Source of the DNA: Salvia splendens
Lineage: Eukaryota > Streptophyta > Magnoliopsida > Lamiales > Lamiaceae
Assembly: GCF_004379255.2 (NCBI RefSeq)
Contig: NC_056039.1
Location: forward strand, 19,977,883 to 20,041,882
Direction of reading: 5' to 3'
DNA length: 64,000 nt
Shown here: piece after piece, positions 1 through 8,828 of the stretch
Numbering within the stretch: position 1 is the stretch's first letter
How the letters are laid out: every line of letters starts with the position of its first letter
Notes under the pieces: generated by a model
Seen by the model: only the letters and a program-made list of their open reading frames with translations
The model's database searches: none
What the model was told of the DNA's origin: nothing
Position numbers and translations under genes: made by a program

Positions 1-719
1 CCCTCTCATCAATGCAAGTCTCCCTAAGGGGGATATCACCGAGCCATATGTCATCCCAAAAATAAATTCTTCCTGTTCCCACAAGCCATCGAATGTGCGG
101 GTGGGCATGACCCCATGCCTTGGTCAATCTCTTCCAAGTTGGGCTCCCTCTACTCGTGGGTGTCGGGGCAAGTGGTGAGCCATTGGAGCAATATTTCTGC
201 ATCATGTACTGTGCCCATAAGGAATTCTGTTCTCAAAATCGCCACCACAGCTTGATGTTGAAGGCACGCAACACCTCCGAGAACTTCCGAATGCCGAGTC
301 CTCCCTCGTTAAATGGAAGGCACATCTGGTCCCAACTAATCCAATGAGTTCTCTTCCTTTCATTAGTCGAGCCCCAAAAGAAACGGGCCAATTGTTGATC
401 TAGTAGCTTGAGGGTACCGGTCGTTGGCTCAATGGCTTGAAATATATGAATGGGGATCGCCTCAAGTGTGCTCTTAATAAGAGTGAGCCTCCCACCAAAA
501 GATAGATGTCGATGCGCCCATCCGGATACTCTTCTAGCTAGCTTCTCCCGAAAGAACATAAACATTTCCGTCCGCTTGGCCCCTCGGTATATAGGATCCC
601 CTAAATATAGGAAAGGGAACGTACCCCGAGCAAATCCTCCTTCCTCTTGGATTGTTCGTGCCCATTGCTCGTGCACGTCTGCAATGTAGAAATTGCTTTT
701 ATCAAGGTTGATCTGTTGC
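1..719 (-). pseudogene. LINE B ORF2 fragment: reverse transcriptase C-terminal part to pre-zf-RVT linker
   Basis: The open stretch at 233-676 carries conserved plant LINE motifs downstream of the RT palm: LYLG(V)PIYRG, GWAHRHLSFGGRLTLIKSTL, FFWG and KRTHWISW. It is nearly identical to 11467-12188 of LINE C, with differences such as LYLGDP where most copies have LYLGVP. The RT active site (YADD) is absent because the fusion with ORF1 removed everything upstream. Downstream zf-RVT and RNase H lie left of the window, if present. Non-functional as a reverse transcriptase. Confidence 0.85.
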
Positions 720-867
720 CACCAACCCTCTCGTCCCCCTCTTGCATGTCCATAGCCATGTCATCCGCATCTCCATAATTTTCCACATCAAACTCTCCAT
801 TCGCCATGAGTGAATAGTATTGGTTGGTGCTCATGTGATTCTTAGCCGAGAAATAGCCACGTCCCCT

Positions 868-928
868 TGGCCTAGCGGTAAAGGGTGCTGGATACTGCGT
901 CCATCCTGGAGGTCTCGAGTTCGAACCC
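868..928 (+). promoter_or_regulatory. Internal RNA polymerase III promoter (boxes A and B) of the SINE
   Basis: Box A at 868-878 fits TRGYNNARNNG exactly, with its first T supplied by the flank; box B at 918-928 fits RGTTCRANNCC. The spacing is that of a tRNA-type internal promoter. Whether the copy is transcribed is unknown. Confidence 0.7.
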
Positions 929-1038
929 TGGGTGGCGTAATTTGTCTTTCCTCCTTGTTATAGGAGTTGATTTGTAATTTTCTCCTTCATATATATGATA
1001 TAAATATATGAAGTTAATTTAAAAAAAAAAAAAAAAAA
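869..1038 (+). mobile_element. tRNA-derived SINE, about 170 bp with poly(A) tail
   Basis: A tRNA-like head carries a polymerase III box A (TGGCCTAGCGG, 868-878) and box B (AGTTCGAACCC, 918-928) about 39 nt apart. A tRNA-unrelated body and an AT-rich end follow, then 18 A (1021-1038). The flanks rejoin as LINE ORF1 when compared with the uninterrupted copy at 32700-32740. No clear TSD is visible: relative to that copy about 7 nt (TCATTGC) are missing at the site. The body does not end like the local LINE tails, so it was not obviously mobilised through a shared 3' end. Family name not assigned. Confidence 0.8.
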
Positions 1039-1094
1039 TGGCGTGCGCCTCCTCTCGGATTCCCTCACCTAGGCGGTGACATCGAACGCCTCGC

Positions 1095-1095
<1 letters not shown>

Positions 1096-1139
<44 letters not shown>

Positions 1140-1348
1140 ACCTCTACGGTGGAGGGTTCGTGGGTCCCTCATCCCTATATTTCCAAAAGTGATAATTACA
1201 AGGCGTGGCCACACCCAAAAGTGGTGTGCCGTAACAAATTCAAGAGTAGTATGCGGTCCGATCCCACAAGGTTCGGACCTCATCATACTCCTTTCCAAAA
1301 TACAATTAACCAAAAAGCTAGTCACTAGTGTCTCCCATCGTCTCATGA
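1096..1348 (-). other. LINE A 3' UTR and poly(A) tail
   Basis: Noncoding stretch between the ORF2 stop and the tail. Its last 50 or so nt before the poly(A) are the tail block shared by all LINEs here (sense: GAGGGACCCACGAACCCTC, then CACC-loop-GGTG, then TGTTT). The two segments can fold as consecutive small hairpins (GAGGG/CCCTC and CACC/GGTG). Confidence 0.8.
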
Positions 1349-4300
1349 TCAACTTTGATGCCCGTCCCCGTCTAGGTTTCGGATGTGCGACACTCCCATC
1401 TCGTCCAATCTAACCAAGTCCAACAGTTCTCTCGGTGCTGAGTTGTAGTGCATTCGTAGGCCACTGTCTTGGACTAGCCCCATTTTCGCAAGGAAGTCCG
1501 CCGCTTTGTTCCCCTCCCTGTGTATGAAGGTGGCTCGGAAATTGAGATGGCGTTTGAGAATGGTTAGTTGCGCCACCGCTTGCCGAGCTAGTGCCGGGCC
1601 CCATCCTGTCCCATTGACCAATTTGATTGCTTGCTCTGCATCTGACTCAATCCAGATTGGTAGGCCGAATTCCTTGGCTATATTTAGCCCGTGAATCATG
1701 GCCAACAGCTCCGCTTCTAAAGCCGAGTGGGCTTCAAGGGGTGTGCTGACGGCGGCGAGCATCTTACCCGAGTGGTCTCGAATAATCCCTCCAGCCCCTG
1801 TTCTGCCGTTCGCTTCATTGTAGGAGCCATCCGTGTTGAGCTTTATCCACGGCTGATCCGGGGGGTTCCATTTGATTGCCATGGCTAGGGGTAGCGCCCT
1901 GATTGCCGCCGCTTGTTGGGGAATATTGATTCCAAGTTTAACTCCCTTCCAATGTTTCGGCTTCAAGCTTCCATTAGACATAGCATTTCGAATGAACATG
2001 TGGACCTGCCATACCACGTTTTGTGGTTTAAACTGTGTGCCTTGGTGGCGGCTCCTGTTTCTCTCCGACCAGATAAACCAAAGGATGAGGTATGGAGTGG
2101 CTCGGCTAAGATGTTTCTTGTTCGGCTGTTGGCACCTTCGCGCCCACACTTCGATTCTCGTAGGGATTGTGTCATTGATATGGATGCGGGGGAACGGCCC
2201 TGTGAACCAGCCGTCGAACTCACTCCATACTCTGCGAGCTCCATATCCCTGGATGAAGAGGTGTTGGAGTGACTCAGTGTTCGGTCTGTGGGGGCAGCAT
2301 TGGCACTTAGAGGCTAGCTCAATCTCCCGCCACTGAAGTTTCGTGTCAACCGGTACCCGATTGGAGAGAAGCCTCCAGATAAAGATGGCTATTGAGTTGG
2401 TGAGGCCTACCTTCCAAACATCCCCCAAACCATGGATGATCGGGTTTCGTCCTCGAAGTGTGTCCCATGTCGAAGCCACCGTGAATTCCCCATGCTTAGA
2501 GAGGTTCCACCTCAGGATATCCTGTTCGTCATGGAGGATCGGTGTATTAATGATGCCATCGATAACATGCTGAGGAAGGCCGGCCTGATTGTGAAGGAGT
2601 TGAAGCTTGGGCACATCCCAACCACCATTTGTAATGAACTCCGAGACCCGGGTGGTTGGTCTTCCCCTATCATCAAGACTAAGTTCCCTCAGAGGGCTAT
2701 CGCCAAGCCAAATGTCATCCCAGAAGTAGATGTCCCCTTGTCCCACTAGCCATCTTATGTGCGGTTGCGCGAGGGGCCATGCTCTTGAGAGCCTTCTCCA
2801 CGTAGGGCTACTCCTGCTCGGCAATCTCAAGGTGAGCGGTGTGGAGTTGGAGCAATATTTTGCCATCATGTATCTTGCCCAAAGGGAGTTTTGCTCCCGA
2901 AAGCGCCACCAAAGTTTGATATTGAAGGCGCGGAGGACCTCCATAGTTTTTCGGATCCCAAGGCCTCCTTCATCAGTGGGCCGGCACATTTGTTCCCATC
3001 CAATCCAATGGGTCCGCTTCTTTTCATTCGTAGACCCCCAAAAGAATCGGGCCATTTGTTGATCAAGTTGCTTGAGGGTACCGGCCGTGGGCTCGACGGC
3101 TTGAAAGATGTGCAAGGGGATCGCTTCAAGAGTGCTCTTAATCAACGTAAGCCTTCCTCCAAAGGATAGGTGACGGTGTGCCCATCCTGAGATCCTTCTT
3201 GCAATCTTTTCCCGTAGAAATAGGAACATGTCCGTGCGTTTGGCACCACGATAGATAGGGACTCCGAGATAGAGAAAAGGAAAGGCCCCTCTAGAGAAGC
3301 CTCCTTCCGCCTGGATCGAGTTTGCCCAATGCTCATGGGCCTCGGCAATATAGAAATTACTCTTGGCGAGGCTGACTTGTTGGCCGGAGACTCTTTCATA
3401 TTTTTCGAGACAGGCTCTTAGCCGGCGCATAGGATTTGCCGCCGCTTGAGTGAAGATGATAATGTCGTCCGCATAGGCTAGATGGCTGATCTCCATGCAT
3501 CTCCGGGAGGCTTTGAACGTCATGTCCTTTTGGCCGAGGATGAGCTTATCTAATGCTCGGGACAGGTAGTCCGCAGCGATTACGAACAGAGCGGGGGAGA
3601 TCGGGTCTCCTTGCCGAAGTCCTCGAGTTGATCTAAAGAAGCCCGAGGGTGCCCCGTTAACAAGGACCGAGAACCAGCAATACCCAATACACCTCTCCAT
3701 AAGTGAAATCCATGAATCCGGGAAACCCATACGGCGTAAAACTTTGAAGAGGAATGGCCATTGGACCCTATCATAGGCTTTAGCCATGTCAATCTTTACT
3801 GCCACATTAGGCGCTGGGGAGCATCTAGCAAGCTCATGGAACATCTCTTGAGCCAGAAGTGCGTTGTCGTTAAGGAGCCGACCTTTGACAAATCCACTTT
3901 GGTTTGGGGAGATGACCTGTGGGAGGAAAGGAGAGAGTCGAGAGGTGAGTACCTTGGTAATGATCTTGTTTAGAACATTGCAGAGACTAATGGGTCGGTA
4001 GTCGGTCCATGACTCCGGCGATGCCTTCTTTGGGATAAGGACTATGCTTGTGGCCGTGATGCTCCTTGGCAGGAAGGCCCCTCTGAAGAACTGTCTGATT
4101 GCTTCCACTACCTCCGGCCCCACAATGGGCCAGCAGGCTTGATAGAAGGTGGCCGAGAAGCCGTCGGGTCCGGGTGCACTATCTCCGGAAATGCAAAAGG
4201 TGGCACTCCTGACCTCGTCCGCACTTGGAGCATCTGCGATGTCAACGAACTGCTCGGCTGAGTGGACCTGCTGGATTAGGTCGAGGTCTGGGTCTTCAAG

Positions 4301-5515
4301 TGTCGGATTGTTGGGGGCAAGGAGTTGTTGGAAGAACTCCACTGCGGACTTTTTAATCTCGGCTTCCTCGGTGAGCTCCTGCCCATTGGCACGAATTGAG
4401 TGGATGCGGAGACGGACCCTCTTTTGTTTCACCCAGCTTTGGTAGAACCGGGTATTTTTGTCTCCCTCGGCAAGCCACCTCAAAGCTGCCTTCTGTCGCC
4501 AAAAATCTTCTTCCATTCTCAGCAGAAGGATGTACTCGGCAATGTGTTTGTTGAACGCTGTCCTGTGATCCGGAGTCGGCCTTGCTTCGAAACAAGATTG
4601 GGCCAGAGCAATTTCTTCCTCCTTTTCTTTTATATTAGCATGGATGTTCCCAAAAACCTCTTTGTTCCACTCCTTAAGGGCCTTTTTAACTCTGGCCTGC
4701 TTGATTTGAATGTTTAGGATTCCACCCGCCCCCGTGGGCTCCTCCCATGCTTTTTGCACTACGGCCATGAATCCTTCATGTCGGATCCACATGTTCTGGA
4801 ACCTGAAAGCCTTGGCTCCAGCGGATGTGTTCATCTTCGTGCACCTGACAAGAATTGGTCCATGGTCCGAGGCAATCCGGGGGAGATTCGTAACCCGAGT
4901 AGCCTCGAAGGTCTTAGTCCAATCCTCGCTGACAAGCACTCTATCCAACCTTTCAAAAAGGCCATTCTTGGCCCAAGTGAATGCCGCTCCATCAAAACCA
5001 GGGTCAAGCAGCCTACAATCTTCCGTTGCCTCCGCAAAATCTACCATCTCGGCTTGCCGGTTGGTATCACTTCCGACTCTGTCTTGGTGAGATAGAATGG
5101 TGTTGAAATCGCCACCGATGATCCAAGGTGTTCCCTCAAGAGGCCCGGCAATCTCTCTCATCTTGTCCCATAAGTGATGTCTTTCAGCCCTTGTACATTT
5201 GGCGTACACGGCTGAGATGGCCACCGGCCTAGCAAGGCGGTGGGATTTGAGGTACCCGTGAAGAATTTGTTCCGAGTCAACCTCAATATCAAAAGTGGAC
5301 CCCTCTTCCGCAAACATCCAAATCTTCCCGTTCGTGTTCGAACCAATGAAGGACAGCCCCAAGGCCTTAGAGAAACGGTCCGGGTCCGGTTGTGTGAGCG
5401 GTTCCATTATTGCAAGAAATAAAACATTATGACAATCAATAAGTCTTTTCAGAACGTTTTGAGTGGGCGCATTCGCGATCCCCCTCACGTTCCAAAACAT
5501 GAGATTGTACGACAT
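1349..5515 (-). CDS. LINE A ORF2: endonuclease / reverse transcriptase / RNase H polyprotein
   Basis: 1388 aa, at the usual plant LINE length, with no disruption. It nicks the target, primes reverse transcription of the element RNA, and carries an added RNase H. The N-terminal APE-like endonuclease shows N9 (FWNVRG), E38 (IMEP), Y104, D136/N138 (GGDFN) and D217-H218 (SDHGP). The RT domain includes YRPISLCNV, NQSGFVKGR, KAYDRVQW, RGLRQGDPISP and the catalytic Y681-ADD. A Cys/His zf-RVT region follows (CQCCPHRP...HLF). C-terminal RNase H has D1229 (NTDGS), E1269 (EAELLA), D1292 (ESDAE) and D1340 (AADFLAK). I start at the ATG at 5515 (MSYNLMFWN), since four other elements have ATG at the same spot, two nucleotides after the ORF1 stop. 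Close relative: LINE D. Confidence 0.93.
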   Translation of the reverse strand: MSYNLMFWNVRGIANAPTQNVLKRLIDCHNVLFLAIMEPLTQPDPDRFSKALGLSFIGSNTNGKIWMFAEEGSTFDIEVDSEQILHGYLKSHRLARPVAISAVYAKCTRAERHHLWDKMREIAGPLEGTPWIIGGDFNTILSHQDRVGSDTNRQAEMVDFAEATEDCRLLDPGFDGAAFTWAKNGLFERLDRVLVSEDWTKTFEATRVTNLPRIASDHGPILVRCTKMNTSAGAKAFRFQNMWIRHEGFMAVVQKAWEEPTGAGGILNIQIKQARVKKALKEWNKEVFGNIHANIKEKEEEIALAQSCFEARPTPDHRTAFNKHIAEYILLLRMEEDFWRQKAALRWLAEGDKNTRFYQSWVKQKRVRLRIHSIRANGQELTEEAEIKKSAVEFFQQLLAPNNPTLEDPDLDLIQQVHSAEQFVDIADAPSADEVRSATFCISGDSAPGPDGFSATFYQACWPIVGPEVVEAIRQFFRGAFLPRSITATSIVLIPKKASPESWTDYRPISLCNVLNKIITKVLTSRLSPFLPQVISPNQSGFVKGRLLNDNALLAQEMFHELARCSPAPNVAVKIDMAKAYDRVQWPFLFKVLRRMGFPDSWISLMERCIGYCWFSVLVNGAPSGFFRSTRGLRQGDPISPALFVIAADYLSRALDKLILGQKDMTFKASRRCMEISHLAYADDIIIFTQAAANPMRRLRACLEKYERVSGQQVSLAKSNFYIAEAHEHWANSIQAEGGFSRGAFPFLYLGVPIYRGAKRTDMFLFLREKIARRISGWAHRHLSFGGRLTLIKSTLEAIPLHIFQAVEPTAGTLKQLDQQMARFFWGSTNEKKRTHWIGWEQMCRPTDEGGLGIRKTMEVLRAFNIKLWWRFREQNSLWARYMMAKYCSNSTPLTLRLPSRSSPTWRRLSRAWPLAQPHIRWLVGQGDIYFWDDIWLGDSPLRELSLDDRGRPTTRVSEFITNGGWDVPKLQLLHNQAGLPQHVIDGIINTPILHDEQDILRWNLSKHGEFTVASTWDTLRGRNPIIHGLGDVWKVGLTNSIAIFIWRLLSNRVPVDTKLQWREIELASKCQCCPHRPNTESLQHLFIQGYGARRVWSEFDGWFTGPFPRIHINDTIPTRIEVWARRCQQPNKKHLSRATPYLILWFIWSERNRSRHQGTQFKPQNVVWQVHMFIRNAMSNGSLKPKHWKGVKLGINIPQQAAAIRALPLAMAIKWNPPDQPWIKLNTDGSYNEANGRTGAGGIIRDHSGKMLAAVSTPLEAHSALEAELLAMIHGLNIAKEFGLPIWIESDAEQAIKLVNGTGWGPALARQAVAQLTILKRHLNFRATFIHREGNKAADFLAKMGLVQDSGLRMHYNSAPRELLDLVRLDEMGVSHIRNLDGDGHQS

Positions 5516-5517
5516 TA

Positions 5518-8500
5518 TTAACAAGAAGGGTGCGTACCCAAAGAGGTTGAAGGCCCTCCTTGATAGTCAGTGCGGTGTTGCTCTTTGTTCGGAGCGACCT
5601 CCTCGGCGTCCTCGGCCGAACTGTTGCCTCCTAACTTCTCGGCCCCCACGTGCAATTCCATGGGGTCTTCGTCCGCATCCCCACAATTCTCAACATCAAA
5701 TTCTCCGTTCTCCATGAGAGAATAATATTGGTTAGTGCTCATGTGGTTCTTTGCCGAGAAGAACCCACGCCCCCTTGTCAAAGCATGACGCGCGCCTCCT
5801 CTCGGATTCCCTCGCCGAACTGGTGAGACCAAGCTCCTCGCATTGGGGGAGCCCCACTCCACGTCCATGTTCCCACATGGTGTTGGTGGTTCGGTGGTGG
5901 GATGCAATGGATTCCCCCGGTTCGGTGGGGACTTCCCAATCTCGATCCCGACAATGAGCCCGGCATTTTGAGTTCCGGAGCTCGGTCCGCTCCCAAAAGT
6001 AGAGTCACCCTTGGAGTTCGGTCCCTCCCAGGAAGTACCACCGGTATCCTCCCCATTTGTTTTGTTATTGTTTGGTCGATCACCGGCCTTGCCTTGCTTC
6101 TTCCCCTGATGTTTCCATTCATTGGAGCTGGAGGCATTCTTCCCCATATCTTGCTTCCCCTTCTCGGTCTGTCTCTCGGGTTGTGGCTGTTTTGGCGGGC
6201 CGTTGTGGTAGTTTCTCTTTGGCGGCCGTTCCTTCTTGCCCGTCGCATAGCACACCTCACTTGCATGGCCGACATGTTTGCATTCTTGGCAATATGATGG
6301 TATCTTGTCCCATCGGACTCGCTGCACCGTTTCTCGCCCACCAAGGTCGAGGATTATCTCTTCGGTAGGTGGTTTTGTGATGTCTATCTCGACGCAAATT
6401 CGGGCAAATGAAAGCCGAGTCTTGTTTGCCGTGGCTCGATCAATTTGTATTGGATTGCCGAGAAGCTTGCCGATGGCGAATAAGGCGGATTGGTCGAAAA
6501 GATGAATGGGGAGGCCAATTAGGTTGCACCAAATTGCCGCAATAGGGGACTCGCAGTAAGCATCAAAGTCCGGGGACCATTTGAAGACCCTCATCGGGTG
6601 TCGGTCAATGAGCCAAACGGGCGTACCCCTTGGGCCTCCAAGGATTCGGGCATAGTCCGCCAAGTCCTCGCATTGAATGAGAATATGTTTAGCATTAATG
6701 TACTTCCAACTAAATCCACATCGAAGTTTAATATTATCGAGGGTCTTTTGGATTTGCAGTCCCGTAGGGATAGAGTGAGAGAACTTACCCACAATGGCGT
6801 GTCCCATGCTCTCAGCAAGCTTTTGAGTTTCCGCTCCGGAGAAGTAGATGGCCGGGATGCCGTCGGACACTGAAGCAAATCCAATGTTCTGGAGCTTATC
6901 CGGCTCAAAGGCTTGAGGGCCGGTAGGGTCAGTCGAGCCTTTAAGCATGTCCGCCATCGTTTTCGGCCGACCGGGGTGGCATGAGGCGCCTTCACCCCGG
7001 CCTTGTAGAGTGTTACTCGCCGAGCCCGACGGGGTACCCATAAGCAAGTCCGCCATCGATTTCGGCCACGGCGAGGACCCCGGGGTAGCTTCTACCCCCC
7101 CAAGTTGATTAACTACATTCGGCCCTCGTGTTGCGGCATCCGCCGTGGACTTAGGTGTATTTCCATTTCTCTTCGGATTGTTGAGTTCGGCTTCTCCGTT
7201 CTCGGTGTGGATCTTCTCGGCACCTACGTTGCCGTTGTGTGCCCTTCTCGGCTTTTCCATTCTCGGCTTTTCGGCTTTTTCTTTCTCGGTGTGGATCTTC
7301 TCGACTTTTTCCTTCTCGGTGAGGATCTGTTCGGCATCATCCATAGGCGTATCGTTGGATGTTGGTGTGTCTCTTGTCACTGCAACCATCTCGGTACTAG
7401 GCGTGGCCTTGTTCGTCGTCTCGATAAAAGGCTTTTCCCGGTAGTCGTTAGGGTTCGACTTCGGTCGCGGCTGGCCGAGCTCCGCACTGTAATGTTCCGA
7501 ACTAGCCTCAAACGTAGCTCGGAGCTTGCTAGTTCGTCCTCGTTCGAGAGGGGGGAAGTCCTCAAGAGAGGGTCCATTCCCATCCCGAGGTGTGTGTGTG
7601 ACACTTTGCATGCATCCCGAAGAGTTTAGGGGAAACTCTGGTGGTTTGTGACCGGCCGTAATGAGAGGTTGCGCAACCAATGTGTCTAGCATCTCCGCCG
7701 AGTCCAAGGCGGCTAAGTGGATGATTTCGGCCTTTTTTGGTTGCGTTGGGGCCTCCACGACAATCATCTCACGTGAGCTCTTGGAACGGAAAGGAGTTAG
7801 CGCACTTTCGGAAGGAGGTTTTGGTCTCCAAGCCAATTCGGGAAGGTTGGGTTGCTGCAGAAAGGAGCTAGATTTTTGTTGTTTTGGGGGCTCAACGGAT
7901 GCATTGGGGCCAGCATCACGTGGTGTTCCGAAGTGGCAAGGCGTCAAGGAACTTTCGGAAAGTGATTTTGTTGTTGTGCCCATTTCGGGCAAGTTGACTA
8001 GCGCGTCCACCAAGGCCTTTTGACCCATGCTAGAGCCATCTCTCTCCAAGCAGCCATAATGTGGGGGGTTGTGCTCTCCTCCGTCACCGGTCCCCGCGTT
8101 TGCGCCGGCCGCAAGGTCATCGGCCGAAGCGTTGCCAACAGTTCCGGCGCCGGCAAGTTCTTCATTAATCTTAGCTTCATCTTCACCGTTGGGATTAGGG
8201 GAGGGCTCCATCGACGTCGGGAAGATGGGGCCTTTGCATTTTGGACTTCCGACCGGCGAGCTCCCTTCGGCCCCGAAATCAATCTTCTTCCTAAGTTGCT
8301 TGTCCTCCGGCATCGGTGAGGGTACGAACCTTTTCCGACCAGTGCCTTTGGTGGGAGGGGCTGGTGTACTTTTCCGTGCCTTCACCTTCATTTTCAAAGT
8401 TTTCCTCGCCATTTTCTTGCAGGGAGAAATTATGGCGGAAGACTCCTCCGACGTGAAAGTCATTGGCTGGTCCGAGAGAGGGTCCTCGGCCGACCGGAGG

Positions 8501-8571
8501 ACCATTAGCTGGTCCGAGATGGTGCGCGGTTCTTCGGACTCCGGGGGGGGATCCGGCGGGAGCTCCGGCAT
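5518..8571 (-). CDS. LINE A ORF1: nucleic-acid-binding protein with DUF4283-like domain and zinc knuckle
   Basis: 1017 aa, open throughout. By analogy with L1 ORF1 it should bind the element RNA and form the ribonucleoprotein with ORF2. Seen in order: a basic N-terminal motif (RKSTPAP...GRKRFVPSP.PEDKQLRKK) conserved in all subfamilies here and NLS-like; a long low-complexity Ser/Pro/Glu region with EKEKVEK-type repeats; a globular DUF4283-like domain at about 580-755 (IYFSGAE, GHAIVGKFSHSIP, HPMRVFKWSPDFDAY); a CX2CX4HX4C knuckle (C761, C764, H769, C774); a Gly/Arg-rich stretch; and the tail motif MSTNQYYSLM. The reading frame extends 8 codons upstream, but I prefer the ATG at 8571 (MPELPPDPP) because D, E, C, H and M begin at the matching position. 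The TAA stop is 2 nt before the ORF2 ATG. Confidence 0.9.
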   Translation of the reverse strand: MPELPPDPPPESEEPRTISDQLMVLRSAEDPLSDQPMTFTSEESSAIISPCKKMARKTLKMKVKARKSTPAPPTKGTGRKRFVPSPMPEDKQLRKKIDFGAEGSSPVGSPKCKGPIFPTSMEPSPNPNGEDEAKINEELAGAGTVGNASADDLAAGANAGTGDGGEHNPPHYGCLERDGSSMGQKALVDALVNLPEMGTTTKSLSESSLTPCHFGTPRDAGPNASVEPPKQQKSSSFLQQPNLPELAWRPKPPSESALTPFRSKSSREMIVVEAPTQPKKAEIIHLAALDSAEMLDTLVAQPLITAGHKPPEFPLNSSGCMQSVTHTPRDGNGPSLEDFPPLERGRTSKLRATFEASSEHYSAELGQPRPKSNPNDYREKPFIETTNKATPSTEMVAVTRDTPTSNDTPMDDAEQILTEKEKVEKIHTEKEKAEKPRMEKPRRAHNGNVGAEKIHTENGEAELNNPKRNGNTPKSTADAATRGPNVVNQLGGVEATPGSSPWPKSMADLLMGTPSGSASNTLQGRGEGASCHPGRPKTMADMLKGSTDPTGPQAFEPDKLQNIGFASVSDGIPAIYFSGAETQKLAESMGHAIVGKFSHSIPTGLQIQKTLDNIKLRCGFSWKYINAKHILIQCEDLADYARILGGPRGTPVWLIDRHPMRVFKWSPDFDAYCESPIAAIWCNLIGLPIHLFDQSALFAIGKLLGNPIQIDRATANKTRLSFARICVEIDITKPPTEEIILDLGGRETVQRVRWDKIPSYCQECKHVGHASEVCYATGKKERPPKRNYHNGPPKQPQPERQTEKGKQDMGKNASSSNEWKHQGKKQGKAGDRPNNNKTNGEDTGGTSWEGPNSKGDSTFGSGPSSGTQNAGLIVGIEIGKSPPNRGNPLHPTTEPPTPCGNMDVEWGSPNARSLVSPVRRGNPRGGARHALTRGRGFFSAKNHMSTNQYYSLMENGEFDVENCGDADEDPMELHVGAEKLGGNSSAEDAEEVAPNKEQHRTDYQGGPSTSLGTHPSC

Positions 8572-8828
8572 GATCGAGAGAGCGAGTCGAGTCACCAGCC
8601 GCTCCGGAGCTTTGTTCGTGCCTTAGCCAATGGAGTGGGTTGGTTGGTGAGAATCCGAGGTCGGGAGGGTGGTGGGTGGCTGGTGGAGCGGGGGCGTGAG
8701 GGGGACCGTCGACGGTGGTGAGCCGACTGAGAATGGGGGTAGGCGGCGATGTGGGAACTCAAAACGTGGTGGGGGATTCTAGAGAGAAGGGAGAGCGTCT
8801 CTCTCTAACTTACCATTTAATCTGCTAT
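8572..8828 (-). promoter_or_regulatory. LINE A 5' UTR with conserved terminal hairpin block
   Basis: GC-rich leader of about 257 nt. Near its 5' end (8778-8809) lies a block containing GAGAGAAG, GGAGAG and TCTCTCTC that can fold as a hairpin (GAGAGA/TCTCTC). The same block, with changes, is at all other complete LINE 5' ends here, so it may be promoter or 5' RNA structure. Function is inferred. Confidence 0.55.

Larger units (their letters stand above)
720..1095 (-). pseudogene. LINE B ORF1 C-terminal segment, split by a SINE
   Basis: The minus-strand peptide at about 720-834 has the subfamily C-terminal signature MSTNQYYSLMANGEFDVE followed by an acidic tail. The Gly/Arg-rich run that normally precedes it continues at 1039-1095 after the SINE. 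Frame is lost into the ORF2 piece on the left: the fusion reads on as an unrelated peptide. ORF1 proteins of this family are RNA-binding partners of ORF2. Here only the tail is left, and it is interrupted by the SINE (869-1038) and LINE A (from 1096). Confidence 0.8.
1096..8828 (-). mobile_element. LINE A, full-length and apparently intact L1-type LINE
   Basis: About 7.7 kb on the minus strand, inserted in ORF1 of LINE B. The poly(A) tail appears as 40 T at 1096-1135. A perfect 15-nt TSD (ATCGAACGCCTCGCG) lies at 1081-1095 and 8829-8843, with two further T ambiguous. Order in sense direction: 5' UTR of about 257 nt, ORF1 (1017 codons), 2-nt gap, ORF2 (1388 codons), 3' UTR of about 213 nt, tail. 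Both ORFs are free of stops and frameshifts and keep catalytic residues. With the long pure tail this is the youngest-looking insertion in the window and a candidate autonomous source element. Confidence 0.92.

Noticed and set aside
1..719. Local segmental duplication or assembly error, because 1-719 nearly equals 11467-12188
   Set aside because: The similarity stops exactly at a TGTTGCC microhomology and continues into ORF1 of another subfamily; both copies belong to a high-copy LINE family.
868..940. Possible functional tRNA gene
   Set aside because: Box A and box B fit, but no acceptor stem closes, and the tract continues into an unrelated body with a poly(A) tail, so it is a SINE head.
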